In this document: piece by piece, positions 43,600 through 52,120 of the stretch
Numbering within the stretch: the first letter of the stretch is position 1
Layout: each line of letters starts with the position of its first letter
Assembly: GCA_958295465.1 (NCBI GenBank)
Contig: OY282353.1
Location: 2,719,001 to 2,783,000 of the forward strand
Length of the DNA stretch: 64,000 nucleotides
Direction: 5' to 3'
Origin: an uncultured Gammaproteobacteria bacterium
GTDB taxonomy: Bacteria > Pseudomonadota > Gammaproteobacteria > HK1
The notes under the pieces: model-generated
Seen by the model: the letters and a program-made list of their open reading frames with translations, nothing else
The model's database searches: none
What the model was told of the DNA's origin: nothing
Position numbers and translations under genes: made by a program

Positions 43600-44077
43600 C
43601 GGGTGGACTCATGCTTTCGCGAGGTGGCGTCCGCGCGGAGCCGAAAGACTATCAGCGCTCCACGGGTGGTTCCACAACCACGGCCCGAGCGGCGGCAGGA
43701 CCATGCCATCCTGCTCGATCTCCGGCTCCGGGGACCGTCGCCGCGCCCCGACCGCACCGCATGGGTCGTCGAGCCCGTACTTTCGGTCCCGATTCGCCGG
43801 AGGCCGTCTTCCAGGCGCATCCGACGCAGGTCCCGGATGCGATATGAAACGTTCCTGCCCGAGCGGACGGGACCCGGGTTTCGGGTGAGAGCCCCTCCGG
43901 GCCTGCCCGATCATGTGCTCGGAACGCCCTGTTCCCGGGCTGATAGTATGGACGGGCGGCAAGGACCCGGGTCCTGGTTCCGGCCCGGCGGCGCTCTCCC
44001 CGCGAGCGGGCGGCGACGGGCTCCGCGAACAGGTGTCGGCCGGAACCGGCGACGTTCAGCGAAGGAGTGGGGATTCC
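43600..44077. promoter_or_regulatory. 478-base divergent intergenic region, sucC / pilin
   Basis: I find no credible gene here. It must carry promoters for sucC (minus) and the pilin (plus). Visible structure: a perfect inverted repeat GTGGTT-CCAC-AACCAC at 43666-43681 upstream of sucC; a TGATAGTCT extended -10-like element on the minus strand (43646-43654); a GGAAC-GCCCT-GTTCC hairpin at 43921-43935; and a TAGTAT -10-like hexamer at 43944-43949 on the plus strand. None has a good -35 partner. GAAGGAG at 44061-44067 is the pilin ribosome binding site. Confidence 0.4.
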
Positions 44078-44512
44078 ATGAACGGAGCGGTTCAAAAGGG
44101 CCTCACCATCATCGAATTGATGATCATCGTGGCCGTCATCGGCATCATCGTGTCGGTAGCGGTTCCCGCGTACCAGGACTACATGGTCAGGGAGGAGGTG
44201 CAGGAGGCGGTGAGCCTCGCGGATCCGGCGCGGGCCGCGCTCGGCATCGCGTGCTCGCAAGGGAAGCTGTCGGGAGCGGACAACGAATCCCTCGGCCTTT
44301 CCCCCGCGAACGCCTGGTCCGGTGACTTCACGCGGAGCGTCGCCGCGGAAGGGCGTAGCGCCAGCGAGGGGCTCGTGACGATCACCCTTGCCTCGATCGG
44401 TGGTGTGATCGAGGACGGCCAGCGGATCGTCTACACCGGCGCCTGCGAGGCCGGCAGCATGCGCTGGACGATGGCCGGTGACGTGTTGCCGAAGTACCGG
44501 CCGAAGATCTGA
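44078..44512 (+). CDS. type IV pilin-like protein
   Basis: The product is 144 residues with a class III leader: MNGAVQKG then LTIIELMIIVAVIGIIVSVA, so PilD would cut after Gly8 and Glu5 of the mature protein is present. Position +1 is Leu rather than the usual Phe. The rest is a short globular domain with two Cys (IACSQGK, TGACEAG) that could close a C-terminal loop, as in PilA. It could be a major pilin or a minor or type II pseudopilin-like subunit. No other pilus gene adjoins it. Confidence 0.85.
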   Translation: MNGAVQKGLTIIELMIIVAVIGIIVSVAVPAYQDYMVREEVQEAVSLADPARAALGIACSQGKLSGADNESLGLSPANAWSGDFTRSVAAEGRSASEGLVTITLASIGGVIEDGQRIVYTGACEAGSMRWTMAGDVLPKYRPKI

Positions 44513-44791
44513 TCCACGTGGCGCAACGGCCGCTTCCTCGATTCCTTGCCGGGCCGGGGAAACGTGCCGAGTGAACGCGATTACCGTTGCCTTTCGGCGG
44601 AACGTTCTCCGGAGCGGCGGGTGTCTCCGGCAGGACGGCGCCGGACGGGCAGAGGACGACGGCCGAATCCGACGGGATGGCGTCGAGCGGGGCGGAGGAC
44701 GACGGTGCCGGCTTGAACGCCTCCGGGAACGCGGCGGCCTGGCGGGACCTGATCCCCTCCTGGCGTGGAGGAGCCGTGCAGGCCCTCCATA

Positions 44792-46039
44792 TCATGGCCG
44801 CTCGATGCTCACCTGCACCCCGGCGATGCCGTTTCGTTGCCACGCACCCGTCCGGAACTCCGGGCGGTTCCGGAGATTGCCGATGATGTTGGACGTCGCC
44901 GAGATCTTCAGGGCCCTCCAACGGCGCACCTCTTCCCGCCCGTCACGATACGTCACGACGATCCACGCCTGCTTCGTGCGTATCAGGGCTTTTCTGAAGA
45001 CTTCGGCGGGTGAGGGGACGAGGGTGATGGGAAGCGTGGCATCGGGTCCGGGCGGGCGCTCGCTACCGGACGGGCGGACTAGGGCGATTCGATGCGGTTT
45101 CGACGGGCGCGAAAAACGCTTCGTTGATGAGGCCGACTCGGCGCGGGCCGTCGTTCGTCCCTGCTCGCCCCCTGTCGCAGGCGGCCGTTCGAGGGGCGTC
45201 GTCCCGGGATGGCTCGCTGCTCGTGGCCGCGGCTTGCCGGTCTCGGCGGGAACTTTCCGGCCGTGCCGCAAATGCGGCAGCATCGCGCGCAGCACCTTCG
45301 GGTTCGCCGCGACCACGGCGCCGGAGCGAAGATAGTCGTCACCGCCATCCGGCTCGACCACGATCCCACCTGCTTCCCGCACCAGCAACGCCCCGGCCGC
45401 GACGTCCCAGGGCGCGAGGCCGGACTGCCAGAAACCGTCGAGACGCCCCGCTGCGACGTAGGCGAGGTCCAGCGCCGCCGACCCGCTACGCCTGATCTGC
45501 GCCGACGCGGATATCAGTGCCTTCAGGGCCGCGAGCCAGGGATCGAGGCGGTCGAGCTCGCGAAAGGTGAACCCGCTGCCGAGCAAGGCGCCCTTCAGGC
45601 TGCTCCTGGCCGCCACCCGGATCCGCCGGTCGTCGAGCCGGGCTCCCGAGCCACGGGAGGCCGTGAACAGCTCCTGCCGCAGAGGATCGAAGACGACCGC
45701 ATGCTCGAGCCGGCCCCGGCGACGCACCGCGATCGATACCGCGACGTGGGGGAATCCGTGCACGAAGTTCGCGGTGCCGTCCAGCGGATCGATGACCCAT
45801 TCGAAGTCGTTGTGCCCGTGCGCGCCGCTTTCTTCGGCGAGGAACGCATGATCGGGGTAGCTCTTGCGGATGCAATCGATGATCCGTCGCTCCGCGGCCC
45901 TGTCGATCTCGGTGACGAAGTCGTTCGCCGCCTTCTCCGCGACGGTGAATGCGTCGAAGCGGTCGATGTTGCGGGCGATGACGTTCCCTGCCTGCCGGGC
46001 GGCACGGATCGCGATGTGCAGGAGCGGATGGTTGGACAC
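44792..46039 (-). CDS. suhB: SuhB inositol monophosphatase-family protein with C-terminal extension
   Basis: SuhB hydrolyses inositol monophosphate and in E. coli joins the Nus complex for rRNA antitermination. From GTG 46039 the product is 415 residues, against 267 in E. coli. Residues 1 to about 265 are a normal core: EESG (69-72), DPLDGTANF with Asp84 and Asp87, and APWDVAAGALLVREAGG with Asp212. Residues 267-341 are a Pro/Arg/Ser-rich linker. Residues 342-415 form a compact domain with SATSNIIGNLRNRPEFRTG and a following GAWQRNGIAGVQVSIE strand. The frame is open throughout with no suitable internal start before that domain, so it appears to be a true fusion. Confidence 0.93.
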   Translation of the reverse strand: MSNHPLLHIAIRAARQAGNVIARNIDRFDAFTVAEKAANDFVTEIDRAAERRIIDCIRKSYPDHAFLAEESGAHGHNDFEWVIDPLDGTANFVHGFPHVAVSIAVRRRGRLEHAVVFDPLRQELFTASRGSGARLDDRRIRVAARSSLKGALLGSGFTFRELDRLDPWLAALKALISASAQIRRSGSAALDLAYVAAGRLDGFWQSGLAPWDVAAGALLVREAGGIVVEPDGGDDYLRSGAVVAANPKVLRAMLPHLRHGRKVPAETGKPRPRAASHPGTTPLERPPATGGEQGRTTARAESASSTKRFSRPSKPHRIALVRPSGSERPPGPDATLPITLVPSPAEVFRKALIRTKQAWIVVTYRDGREEVRRWRALKISATSNIIGNLRNRPEFRTGAWQRNGIAGVQVSIERP

Positions 46040-46203
46040 GGTTCGGGCCGGCCGGAGGGAGCCGACATTGTAAGAGCAAGCGCGGGCCCGGACACGCGCT
46101 CCGGGTTCGGGATTGCCTTCGGAGGCGTTTGCGGGCGAAATGGCGCGAATCCGCACGGTCGCGGCCGGGTGGTCTGCCGCCGGCGCCGAATCCCGGCCAT
46201 GAA

Positions 46204-47049
46204 ATGAACGAAAAGCCCCTGCATCGCGTGCGCATCGTGCTGGTCGAGCCCACCCATCCGGGAAACATCGGGGCGGCGGCTCGGGCGATGAAGGCGATGG
46301 GGCTCGATCGGCTCAGCCTCGTGGCGCCGCGAAGGTTTCCAAGCGCGGAGGCGACGGCCCGGGCGGCGGGGGCCGACGACGTCCTGCACGCGGCCCGGGT
46401 CGTGGAGTCCCTGGACGATGCGCTTGCCGGTTGCGGGTTCGTCCTGGGCACCACGGCACGGTCCCGGCGGATCGAATGGCCGGTGATCGACGCACGCGAG
46501 GGTGCGAGTCGCGCCGTCGACCAAGCCTCGCGGACGCCGGTCGCGGTGGTGTTCGGCCGGGAGAGCGCCGGGCTCGCCAACGCCGAGCTCGATCGGTGCC
46601 ACGCGCTGGTCCGGATCCCCGTCGCGGCGCATTTCAGCTCGCTCAACGTCGCCGCCGCGGTCCAGATCCTCGCCTACGAAATACGGATCGCGGCGCATGG
46701 CGAAGGTTCCGGGACGCAAGACGCGAAGGTGGAAACGCACGGCGGGGGCGCCGGGGTGTCCGGGGAAGCCGCCGGGCCGCAGCCGGCGCAGCAGACACCG
46801 CCCGCCACGGCGGGGGAGCTCGAAGGGTTCTACCGGCATCTCGAGGCGGCGCTGATCGAGATCGGCTATCTCGATCCGGCCGTACCGAAGCGGCTGATGC
46901 GCCGGCTGCGCCGGCTGTTCAATCGGGCCGTGCCGGATCGGGCGGAGATCGACATCCTGCGAGGGATCCTGGCCGCGGCCGTCCGCCGGTCGTCCGGCGC
47001 TTCGGACCGCTCTCGCCCGGGCGGCGGGGCCGGCGACGGTTCGGTATAA
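46204..47049 (+). CDS. trmJ: tRNA (cytidine/uridine-2'-O-)-methyltransferase TrmJ
   Basis: TrmJ is a SPOUT-family enzyme that methylates the ribose of nucleotide 32 in tRNA. From ATG 46204 it is 281 residues. RIVLVEPTHPGNIGAAARAMKAMGL, VVFGRESAGLANAELDRCHALVRIP and FSSLNVAAAVQILAYEI are the knot motifs; a Gly/Ala/Gln-rich linker (about 178-208) precedes a helical C-terminal domain (LEGFYRHLEAALIEIGYLDP). It is divergent from suhB across 164 bases, a widespread arrangement, and faces purN. Confidence 0.95.
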   Translation: MNEKPLHRVRIVLVEPTHPGNIGAAARAMKAMGLDRLSLVAPRRFPSAEATARAAGADDVLHAARVVESLDDALAGCGFVLGTTARSRRIEWPVIDAREGASRAVDQASRTPVAVVFGRESAGLANAELDRCHALVRIPVAAHFSSLNVAAAVQILAYEIRIAAHGEGSGTQDAKVETHGGGAGVSGEAAGPQPAQQTPPATAGELEGFYRHLEAALIEIGYLDPAVPKRLMRRLRRLFNRAVPDRAEIDILRGILAAAVRRSSGASDRSRPGGGAGDGSV

Positions 47050-47050
47050 A

Positions 47051-47090
47051 GCCGGACGGATGCGTGGTCGAGGAGGACACGGTCGCCGTC
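47051..47090. repeat. diverged copy of the purN 3' end
   Basis: This stretch matches 47178-47227 at the 3' end of purN. The 9 bases GCCGGACGG (47051-47059 and 47178-47186) and a 24-base block (47067-47090 and 47204-47227, one mismatch) are shared, with a shorter spacer here. Read on the minus strand, both copies encode DGDRVLLD preceded by Glu and a variable residue. It lies in the 109-base trmJ-purN gap and has no gene of its own. Confidence 0.7.
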
Positions 47091-47158
47091 GGCCTCCGGG
47101 CGGGATGCCATCGAGAGGGGCGTGGTCGTCGCAGCCTGCCCGGCGGTTCGAGTCGTCT

Positions 47159-47812
47159 TCACTCCGGTAGCGACAGGGCCGGACGGGAACGCACGGGCAG
47201 GCCGTCGAGGAGGACGCGGTCGCCGTCCACTTCAATGCGTCTCTGCGCGAACCAGCGTATGGCCAGAGGCAGTATGACGTGCTCCTGCGCGAGCACCCTG
47301 GCGGCAAGGGCGCCGGGGGCGTCGGCCGCGAGCACCGGGACCCGGGCCTGGACGATGATCGGGCCGCCGTCGAGATCCTCCGTCACGAAGTGGACCGTCG
47401 CTCCGTGGACCCTGGCGCCCGCGGCGATCGCTCGCGCGTGGGTTTCCAGCCCGGGGAAGTCGGGGAGCAGGGAAGGATGGACGTTGATGAGCCGGCCCGC
47501 GTACCGGCGGACGAAGCCGGGGGTGAGGATGCGCATGAAACCGGCGAGCACTACCAGCTCCGGGTCGAAGGCGTCGACGGCCTCGGCGAGCGTCGCGTCG
47601 AACCGCTCGCGGGCGGAGAAGTCGCGGTGGTCCACGACCACCGTCTCGTACCCCGCCTCCCGCGCCCGCGCGATGCCCGGTGCGCCCGGCTCGTTGCAGA
47701 CCACGGCTCGGAGATCGACGGGCAGCAATCCGCCGGCAACGGCGTCCATGATCGCCTGGAGGTTCGTGCCGCATCCCGAGATCAGCACGACGACACGAAG
47801 TCGCGGGGTCAT
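47159..47812 (-). CDS. purN: phosphoribosylglycinamide formyltransferase PurN
   Basis: PurN transfers a formyl group from 10-formyl-THF to GAR in purine synthesis. The protein is 217 residues: LISGCGTNLQAIMDAV, LVVLAGFMRILTPGFV, and the catalytic NVHPSLLPDFPG (Asn and His) with VTEDLDGGPIIVQA (Asp). It follows purM by 31 bases, the standard purMN operon. The C-terminal coding sequence is partly repeated downstream (47051-47090). Confidence 0.97.
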   Translation of the reverse strand: MTPRLRVVVLISGCGTNLQAIMDAVAGGLLPVDLRAVVCNEPGAPGIARAREAGYETVVVDHRDFSARERFDATLAEAVDAFDPELVVLAGFMRILTPGFVRRYAGRLINVHPSLLPDFPGLETHARAIAAGARVHGATVHFVTEDLDGGPIIVQARVPVLAADAPGALAARVLAQEHVILPLAIRWFAQRRIEVDGDRVLLDGLPVRSRPALSLPE

Positions 47813-47843
47813 TCGATCGGCGCCATGGCCCCAAGCCGCGCGA

Positions 47844-48887
47844 TCATTCGATCACCACCTCCGGAACCCCCTCGCCGGAGACGATCTCGCCGGCGACCCA
47901 TGCGCACTCGCCGCTCTTCGCAAGTGCGGCGACGGTCTCGCCGGCCACGTCGCGCGCGGTCACCAGCAGCATCCCTGCCCCGCAATTGAAGGTGCGCCAC
48001 ATCTCGGCCTCGGCGATGCCGCCGGCATCCCGGATCCACTCGAACACCGCGGGCCGGCGCCAGCTCGACGGATCGATCACCGCGCGGGTCCCGGGCGGCA
48101 GGACCCGCGGCAGGTTCTCCACGATACCGCCGCCGGTGACGTGCGCGATGGCATGCACGCCACCGTTGCGGGCAAGGGGAAGGACACTCGCCGCGTAGAT
48201 CCGGGTCGGGGCGAGGAGGGCGTCGCCGAGGCTCACCCCACCCACCATCCCGTCGAGATCCTCACCGCCGGCATCGAGGACCTTGCGGATCAGGGAGTAG
48301 CCGTTCGCGTGCGGTCCGCTCGACCCGACCGCCACCACCCGGTCTCCGGGGACCACCCTGGAACCGTCGATGACTGCATCACGCTCCACGATGCCGACGC
48401 AGAAGCCCGCCAGATCGTAGTCGCCGCCGGCGTACATCCCCGGCATCTCGGCCGTCTCCCCCCCCACGAGCGCGGCCCCGGCGAGCGCACACCCCCGGCC
48501 GATGCCGGCGAGCACCCGTTCGGCGACGTCGACGTCGAGCCGGCCGGTGGCGAAGTAGTCGAGGAAGAACAGCGGCTCCGCGCCGTGGGTGACGACGTCG
48601 TTCACGCACATCGCCACGAGATCGATCCCGATGGTGTCGTGCCGGCCCTTGGCGATCGCGAGCTTGAGCTTCGTGCCGACGCCGTCCGTGCCGGAGACCA
48701 GCACCGGACGGCGATAGCGGTGGAGCGGCGGCTCGAACAGCGCACCGAAGCCGCCGAGACCGGCGATGACGCCCTCACGAGGGGTCTTGTCCGCGATCTC
48801 GCGAATGCGTGTCACCAGATGGTGTCCGCGATCGACGTCGACGCCGGCGCCTCGGTAGCTCAGGCGGTTGCGGGGCGATCCGCTCAT
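47844..48887 (-). CDS. purM: phosphoribosylformylglycinamidine cyclo-ligase PurM
   Basis: PurM closes the imidazole ring to make AIR. From ATG 48887 it is 347 residues: [99 protein letters not shown] and [10 protein letters not shown] are all present. The longer in-frame upstream stretch has no family similarity. It heads purM-purN and is divergent from the DUF2066 gene. Confidence 0.98.
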   Translation of the reverse strand: MSGSPRNRLSYRGAGVDVDRGHHLVTRIREIADKTPREGVIAGLGGFGALFEPPLHRYRRPVLVSGTDGVGTKLKLAIAKGRHDTIGIDLVAMCVNDVVTHGAEPLFFLDYFATGRLDVDVAERVLAGIGRGCALAGAALVGGETAEMPGMYAGGDYDLAGFCVGIVERDAVIDGSRVVPGDRVVAVGSSGPHANGYSLIRKVLDAGGEDLDGMVGGVSLGDALLAPTRIYAASVLPLARNGGVHAIAHVTGGGIVENLPRVLPPGTRAVIDPSSWRRPAVFEWIRDAGGIAEAEMWRTFNCGAGMLLVTARDVAGETVAALAKSGECAWVAGEIVSGEGVPEVVIE

Positions 48888-49426
48888 GGGACCCGTGATG
48901 GTACCGGATTCGGCAGTGGCCGAGGCCGGGTTCGCCGGCCTTCCGGTGCCTCCCCATTCCCTGCATGAACACCGTGGCGTGGTGTCGGGGACGCCTCCGG
49001 CCCACCCGATCCGTCGGGGGCAACCGGCGTGGCCGCAACTGCCGACGGGCGTGTTCCGGCGCCGTTCCACGATGCGATTTCCCACCGGCTTCACCGGTCG
49101 TGGAAGCCGGATCGTGGTGACTTCGCGGAAGGGCCGCGGCTCGGCAAGTTTTCCCGTCGATGCGGCGAGGCCATTCTTTTTCGCCGTATCGTCCGCAAAC
49201 GTACCGCCGCCGCCCGGATTCAGACTTTCTTCTCGCCGGGAAACGGTCTCTCGTCGTCCTCACCCGGCCCATCCGATACTGCCCAGAGGCTCGATCCGGG
49301 TTTCACGGCGGACAAAAGAATGCCTCTGGTTGACGCGGGCCGAGCTTGACTTGCCATCGGCCCTTCCAATAGCGTCGAACGCTGGTGCCGCACAGGGCGT
49401 GCGGCTGCATCCCTCGAGCGAACGAG
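48888..49426. promoter_or_regulatory. 539-base divergent intergenic region, purM / DUF2066 gene
   Basis: No credible gene is visible here; open frames are antisense or low-quality. It should carry the promoters for purM and for the DUF2066-hda pair. TTGACT at 49346-49351 is a good -35 hexamer on the plus strand about 76 bases before the DUF2066 gene, but the best -10 candidates (TCCAAT, CAATAG) are too close. An ACCGG-CTTCA-CCGGT hairpin lies at 49084-49098. Confidence 0.4.
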
Positions 49427-50506
49427 ATGACTCCCGCCACCCGTTGCTTCCCGCCACCGGGCTTCCCGGCGCTGGCGATGGCGCTCGTGCTCATCGTGGC
49501 GGTGAGCGGGCCGGCGTCAAGTGCGGAGGTCGCTCTCTACGAGGCCGAGGTGGCGTGGTCCGACCGGGACGGGACGGATCGCGCAATCGCATTCCGCCGG
49601 GCGCTGCGCCAGGTGCTCGTCAAGATCACCGGCCTGCGCCGGCTTGCGGGAGCGTCCGAGCTCGAACCGTTCATCGAGAACGCGCAAGGGCTCGTGCAGC
49701 AGTACCAGTTGCGCACGGTGGCCGTGAGGCGCGGCGGCGCGACCGTGCAGGAACCGCATCTGTGGGCGCGTTTCGACGAGGCGGCCGTCGATCGGCTCGT
49801 ACGGGAGGCGGGATTGCCGAGCTGGAGCAGAACCCGCCCTCCGGTGCTGGTATGGGTCGCGGCCGAACGCGAAGGGTCGCTGCGGATGGCCGGTTCCGAG
49901 GGCGGGGAGGGAATGGCGGAGATACTGCGGCACGCCGCGGATTCGAGGGGCGTGTCGCTGGTGCTGCCGTTGCTGGACCTCGAAGATCAGGCGCTGGCCG
50001 GGCCGCCGGAGCTCTGGGTGGAGGAGGAGGAACGCATCCGGGCGGCTTCCGAACGTTATCGACCCGGAGGCATCCTGATCGGCCGGATCGATCGCGACGT
50101 GCTGTGGGAAGCACGGTGGTCGCTGCTGCTTCCCGGCGGGGCGCAACGGTGGAAGACCCAGGGAGACCTGTTCGACCTCGTCGCCGACGAGGGCGTGCAG
50201 GAAGCGATCGACGCCCTCGCCGCGCACTACGCGAGCACGGCGCCCGAGACGGGGAGGGCGGCCATCGTGGTGTCGGTGAGCGGGGTGCACGACTTCATGG
50301 GATACGCACGTACGATGCGGTATCTGGAATCCCTGGACGAGGTGGAATCCATCGACGTGCTGGCGGTGTTCTCGGGACGCCTGCGGCTCGGACTGAAGCT
50401 GCGCACCGGGGTGGCGGGACTGCGTGGGCTGGTCGCTCTCGGGGCGACGCTGGCCGAGGACGCCGGTGACGTGGACGGGGCTCTCGCACTGCGGCTGCTG
50501 CCGTGA
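49427..50506 (+). CDS. DUF2066 family protein, probably exported
   Basis: The product is 359 residues from ATG 49427, with a signal-like segment FPALAMALVLIVAVSGPASSA near the N-terminus, then EVALYEAEVAWSDRDGTDRAIAFRRALRQVLVKITGLRRL, the family's typical opening. Other blocks are QQYQLRTV, PPVLVWVAAEREG, LVLPLLDLEDQ and GGAQRWKTQGD. Its biochemical role is unknown to me. It is placed before hda and divergent from purM, as in many gammaproteobacteria, and overlaps the hda start by 4 bases. Confidence 0.85.
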   Translation: MTPATRCFPPPGFPALAMALVLIVAVSGPASSAEVALYEAEVAWSDRDGTDRAIAFRRALRQVLVKITGLRRLAGASELEPFIENAQGLVQQYQLRTVAVRRGGATVQEPHLWARFDEAAVDRLVREAGLPSWSRTRPPVLVWVAAEREGSLRMAGSEGGEGMAEILRHAADSRGVSLVLPLLDLEDQALAGPPELWVEEEERIRAASERYRPGGILIGRIDRDVLWEARWSLLLPGGAQRWKTQGDLFDLVADEGVQEAIDALAAHYASTAPETGRAAIVVSVSGVHDFMGYARTMRYLESLDEVESIDVLAVFSGRLRLGLKLRTGVAGLRGLVALGATLAEDAGDVDGALALRLLP

Positions 50507-51258
50507 TTCGGCGGGACGGCCATCCGCCCGGTGTCCGCCGGCCGGCACCCGCCGCCGACACCGCCCAGCTTCCGTTGCGGCTCGCACTGTCGGCCGGACG
50601 GCGGTTCGGAAATTTCGAGGTCAGCACGGAGAACGCGGAGCTGGTGGACGCGGTCCGCCGGGCTGCGGTCGAAAGGACGCCGGAGCGGCTGTTGATCGTG
50701 GGCGACGCCGGCTCGGGGAAATCCCATCTGCTCGAGGCGGCGATCGAGGCGGCGAGCGCAGGCAGGGATGCGGTCGCATTCGTGCCGATGCGCGATTGGC
50801 GCTCGCAGCGCGTCGATGCGGTCCGTGGACTCGGACAGGGCGGCGGGCTCCTGTGCATCGACGACGTCGACGCGGCGGCCGGCGACCACGGGTGGGAGGA
50901 GGCGTTGTTCGCGCTTGTCGAGGAGGCGACCTCCCGGCAAGCCCGCATACTCGTCACTGCCGGCGCCGTGCCGTCGAACATCCCGTTCGTGCTCGCGGAT
51001 CTGCGATCGAGGCTGAGCGCGGCGCCCCTGTACCGGCTGCGGGAGCTCGACGACGAGAGCAGAGCGAGAGCGCTGCGGCGGCATGCGAGCGGGCGCGGCA
51101 TCGAGATTCCGGACGACGTGGTCGGCTACGTGCTCACCCGCCATCGGCGGGACATGCCCAGTCTGGTCGCGTTGCTCGACCGGCTCGACCACCACTCGAT
51201 GGCGCGCCAGCGCCGGCTCACCGTGCCCTTCGTGCGGGATCTCATCGAAGCGGGCTGA
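50503..51258 (+). CDS. hda: DnaA regulatory inactivator Hda
   Basis: Hda is a DnaA-like AAA+ protein that, with the beta clamp, promotes hydrolysis of DnaA-bound ATP after replication starts. The product is 251 residues. AQLPLRLAL near the N-terminus is the probable clamp-binding motif (QLPL); Walker A is LIVGDAGSGKSH and Walker B is LLCIDDVDA; no C-terminal DNA-binding domain IV follows. The start is GTG 50503, overlapping the DUF2066 stop (GTGA), with an N-terminal extension of about 20 residues before the clamp motif. Confidence 0.92.
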   Translation: MIRRDGHPPGVRRPAPAADTAQLPLRLALSAGRRFGNFEVSTENAELVDAVRRAAVERTPERLLIVGDAGSGKSHLLEAAIEAASAGRDAVAFVPMRDWRSQRVDAVRGLGQGGGLLCIDDVDAAAGDHGWEEALFALVEEATSRQARILVTAGAVPSNIPFVLADLRSRLSAAPLYRLRELDDESRARALRRHASGRGIEIPDDVVGYVLTRHRRDMPSLVALLDRLDHHSMARQRRLTVPFVRDLIEAG

Positions 51259-51335
51259 ACCTCCGCGGCATCGCATGCGTCCGGCCCGGCGTCGGCTCTC
51301 CCGCGGCGTTTGCGCCCGTTCCGCTTCTCCTCTCC

Positions 51336-51941
<606 letters not shown>

Positions 51942-51966
51942 TCAGGCCGCCCCGAGGGGATGGGCA

Positions 51967-52120
51967 GCCATCGCGCGGGCCTGCCTTTCCCGGTGCCGGC
52001 TCCTTCCTCTCCGGTGTCGCGAGAGCGGCGGCCGGCCATCGTGCGGGCCTGCCGTTCCGGGCGCCGGCGCCTTCCTCTTCCTTTCCGGCGTCACGAGGTC
52101 GGCGGCCATCGCACGGGCCC
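51967..52120. repeat. imperfect 68-70 bp tandem repeat, about 2.2 copies
   Basis: Units begin at 51967 (68 bases), 52035 (70 bases) and 52105 (partial, 16 bases), each opening GCCATCG followed by YRCGGGCC. Full copies agree at roughly 80 percent of positions by eye. They contain GC-rich palindromes such as GGCGCCGGCGCC. The repeat fills nearly the whole 182-base gap between wrbA and the proS stop. Unit lengths are not multiples of three, so it is unlikely to be coding. Confidence 0.75.

Noticed and set aside
46431..48968. An 845-codon plus-strand frame across trmJ, purN and purM
   Set aside because: It is out of frame with trmJ and antisense to purN and purM; its sequence is Arg/Gly/Pro-rich without domains.
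48888..49426. Possible riboswitch or extra gene upstream of purM
   Set aside because: I could not find a purine aptamer core or any open frame with family resemblance.
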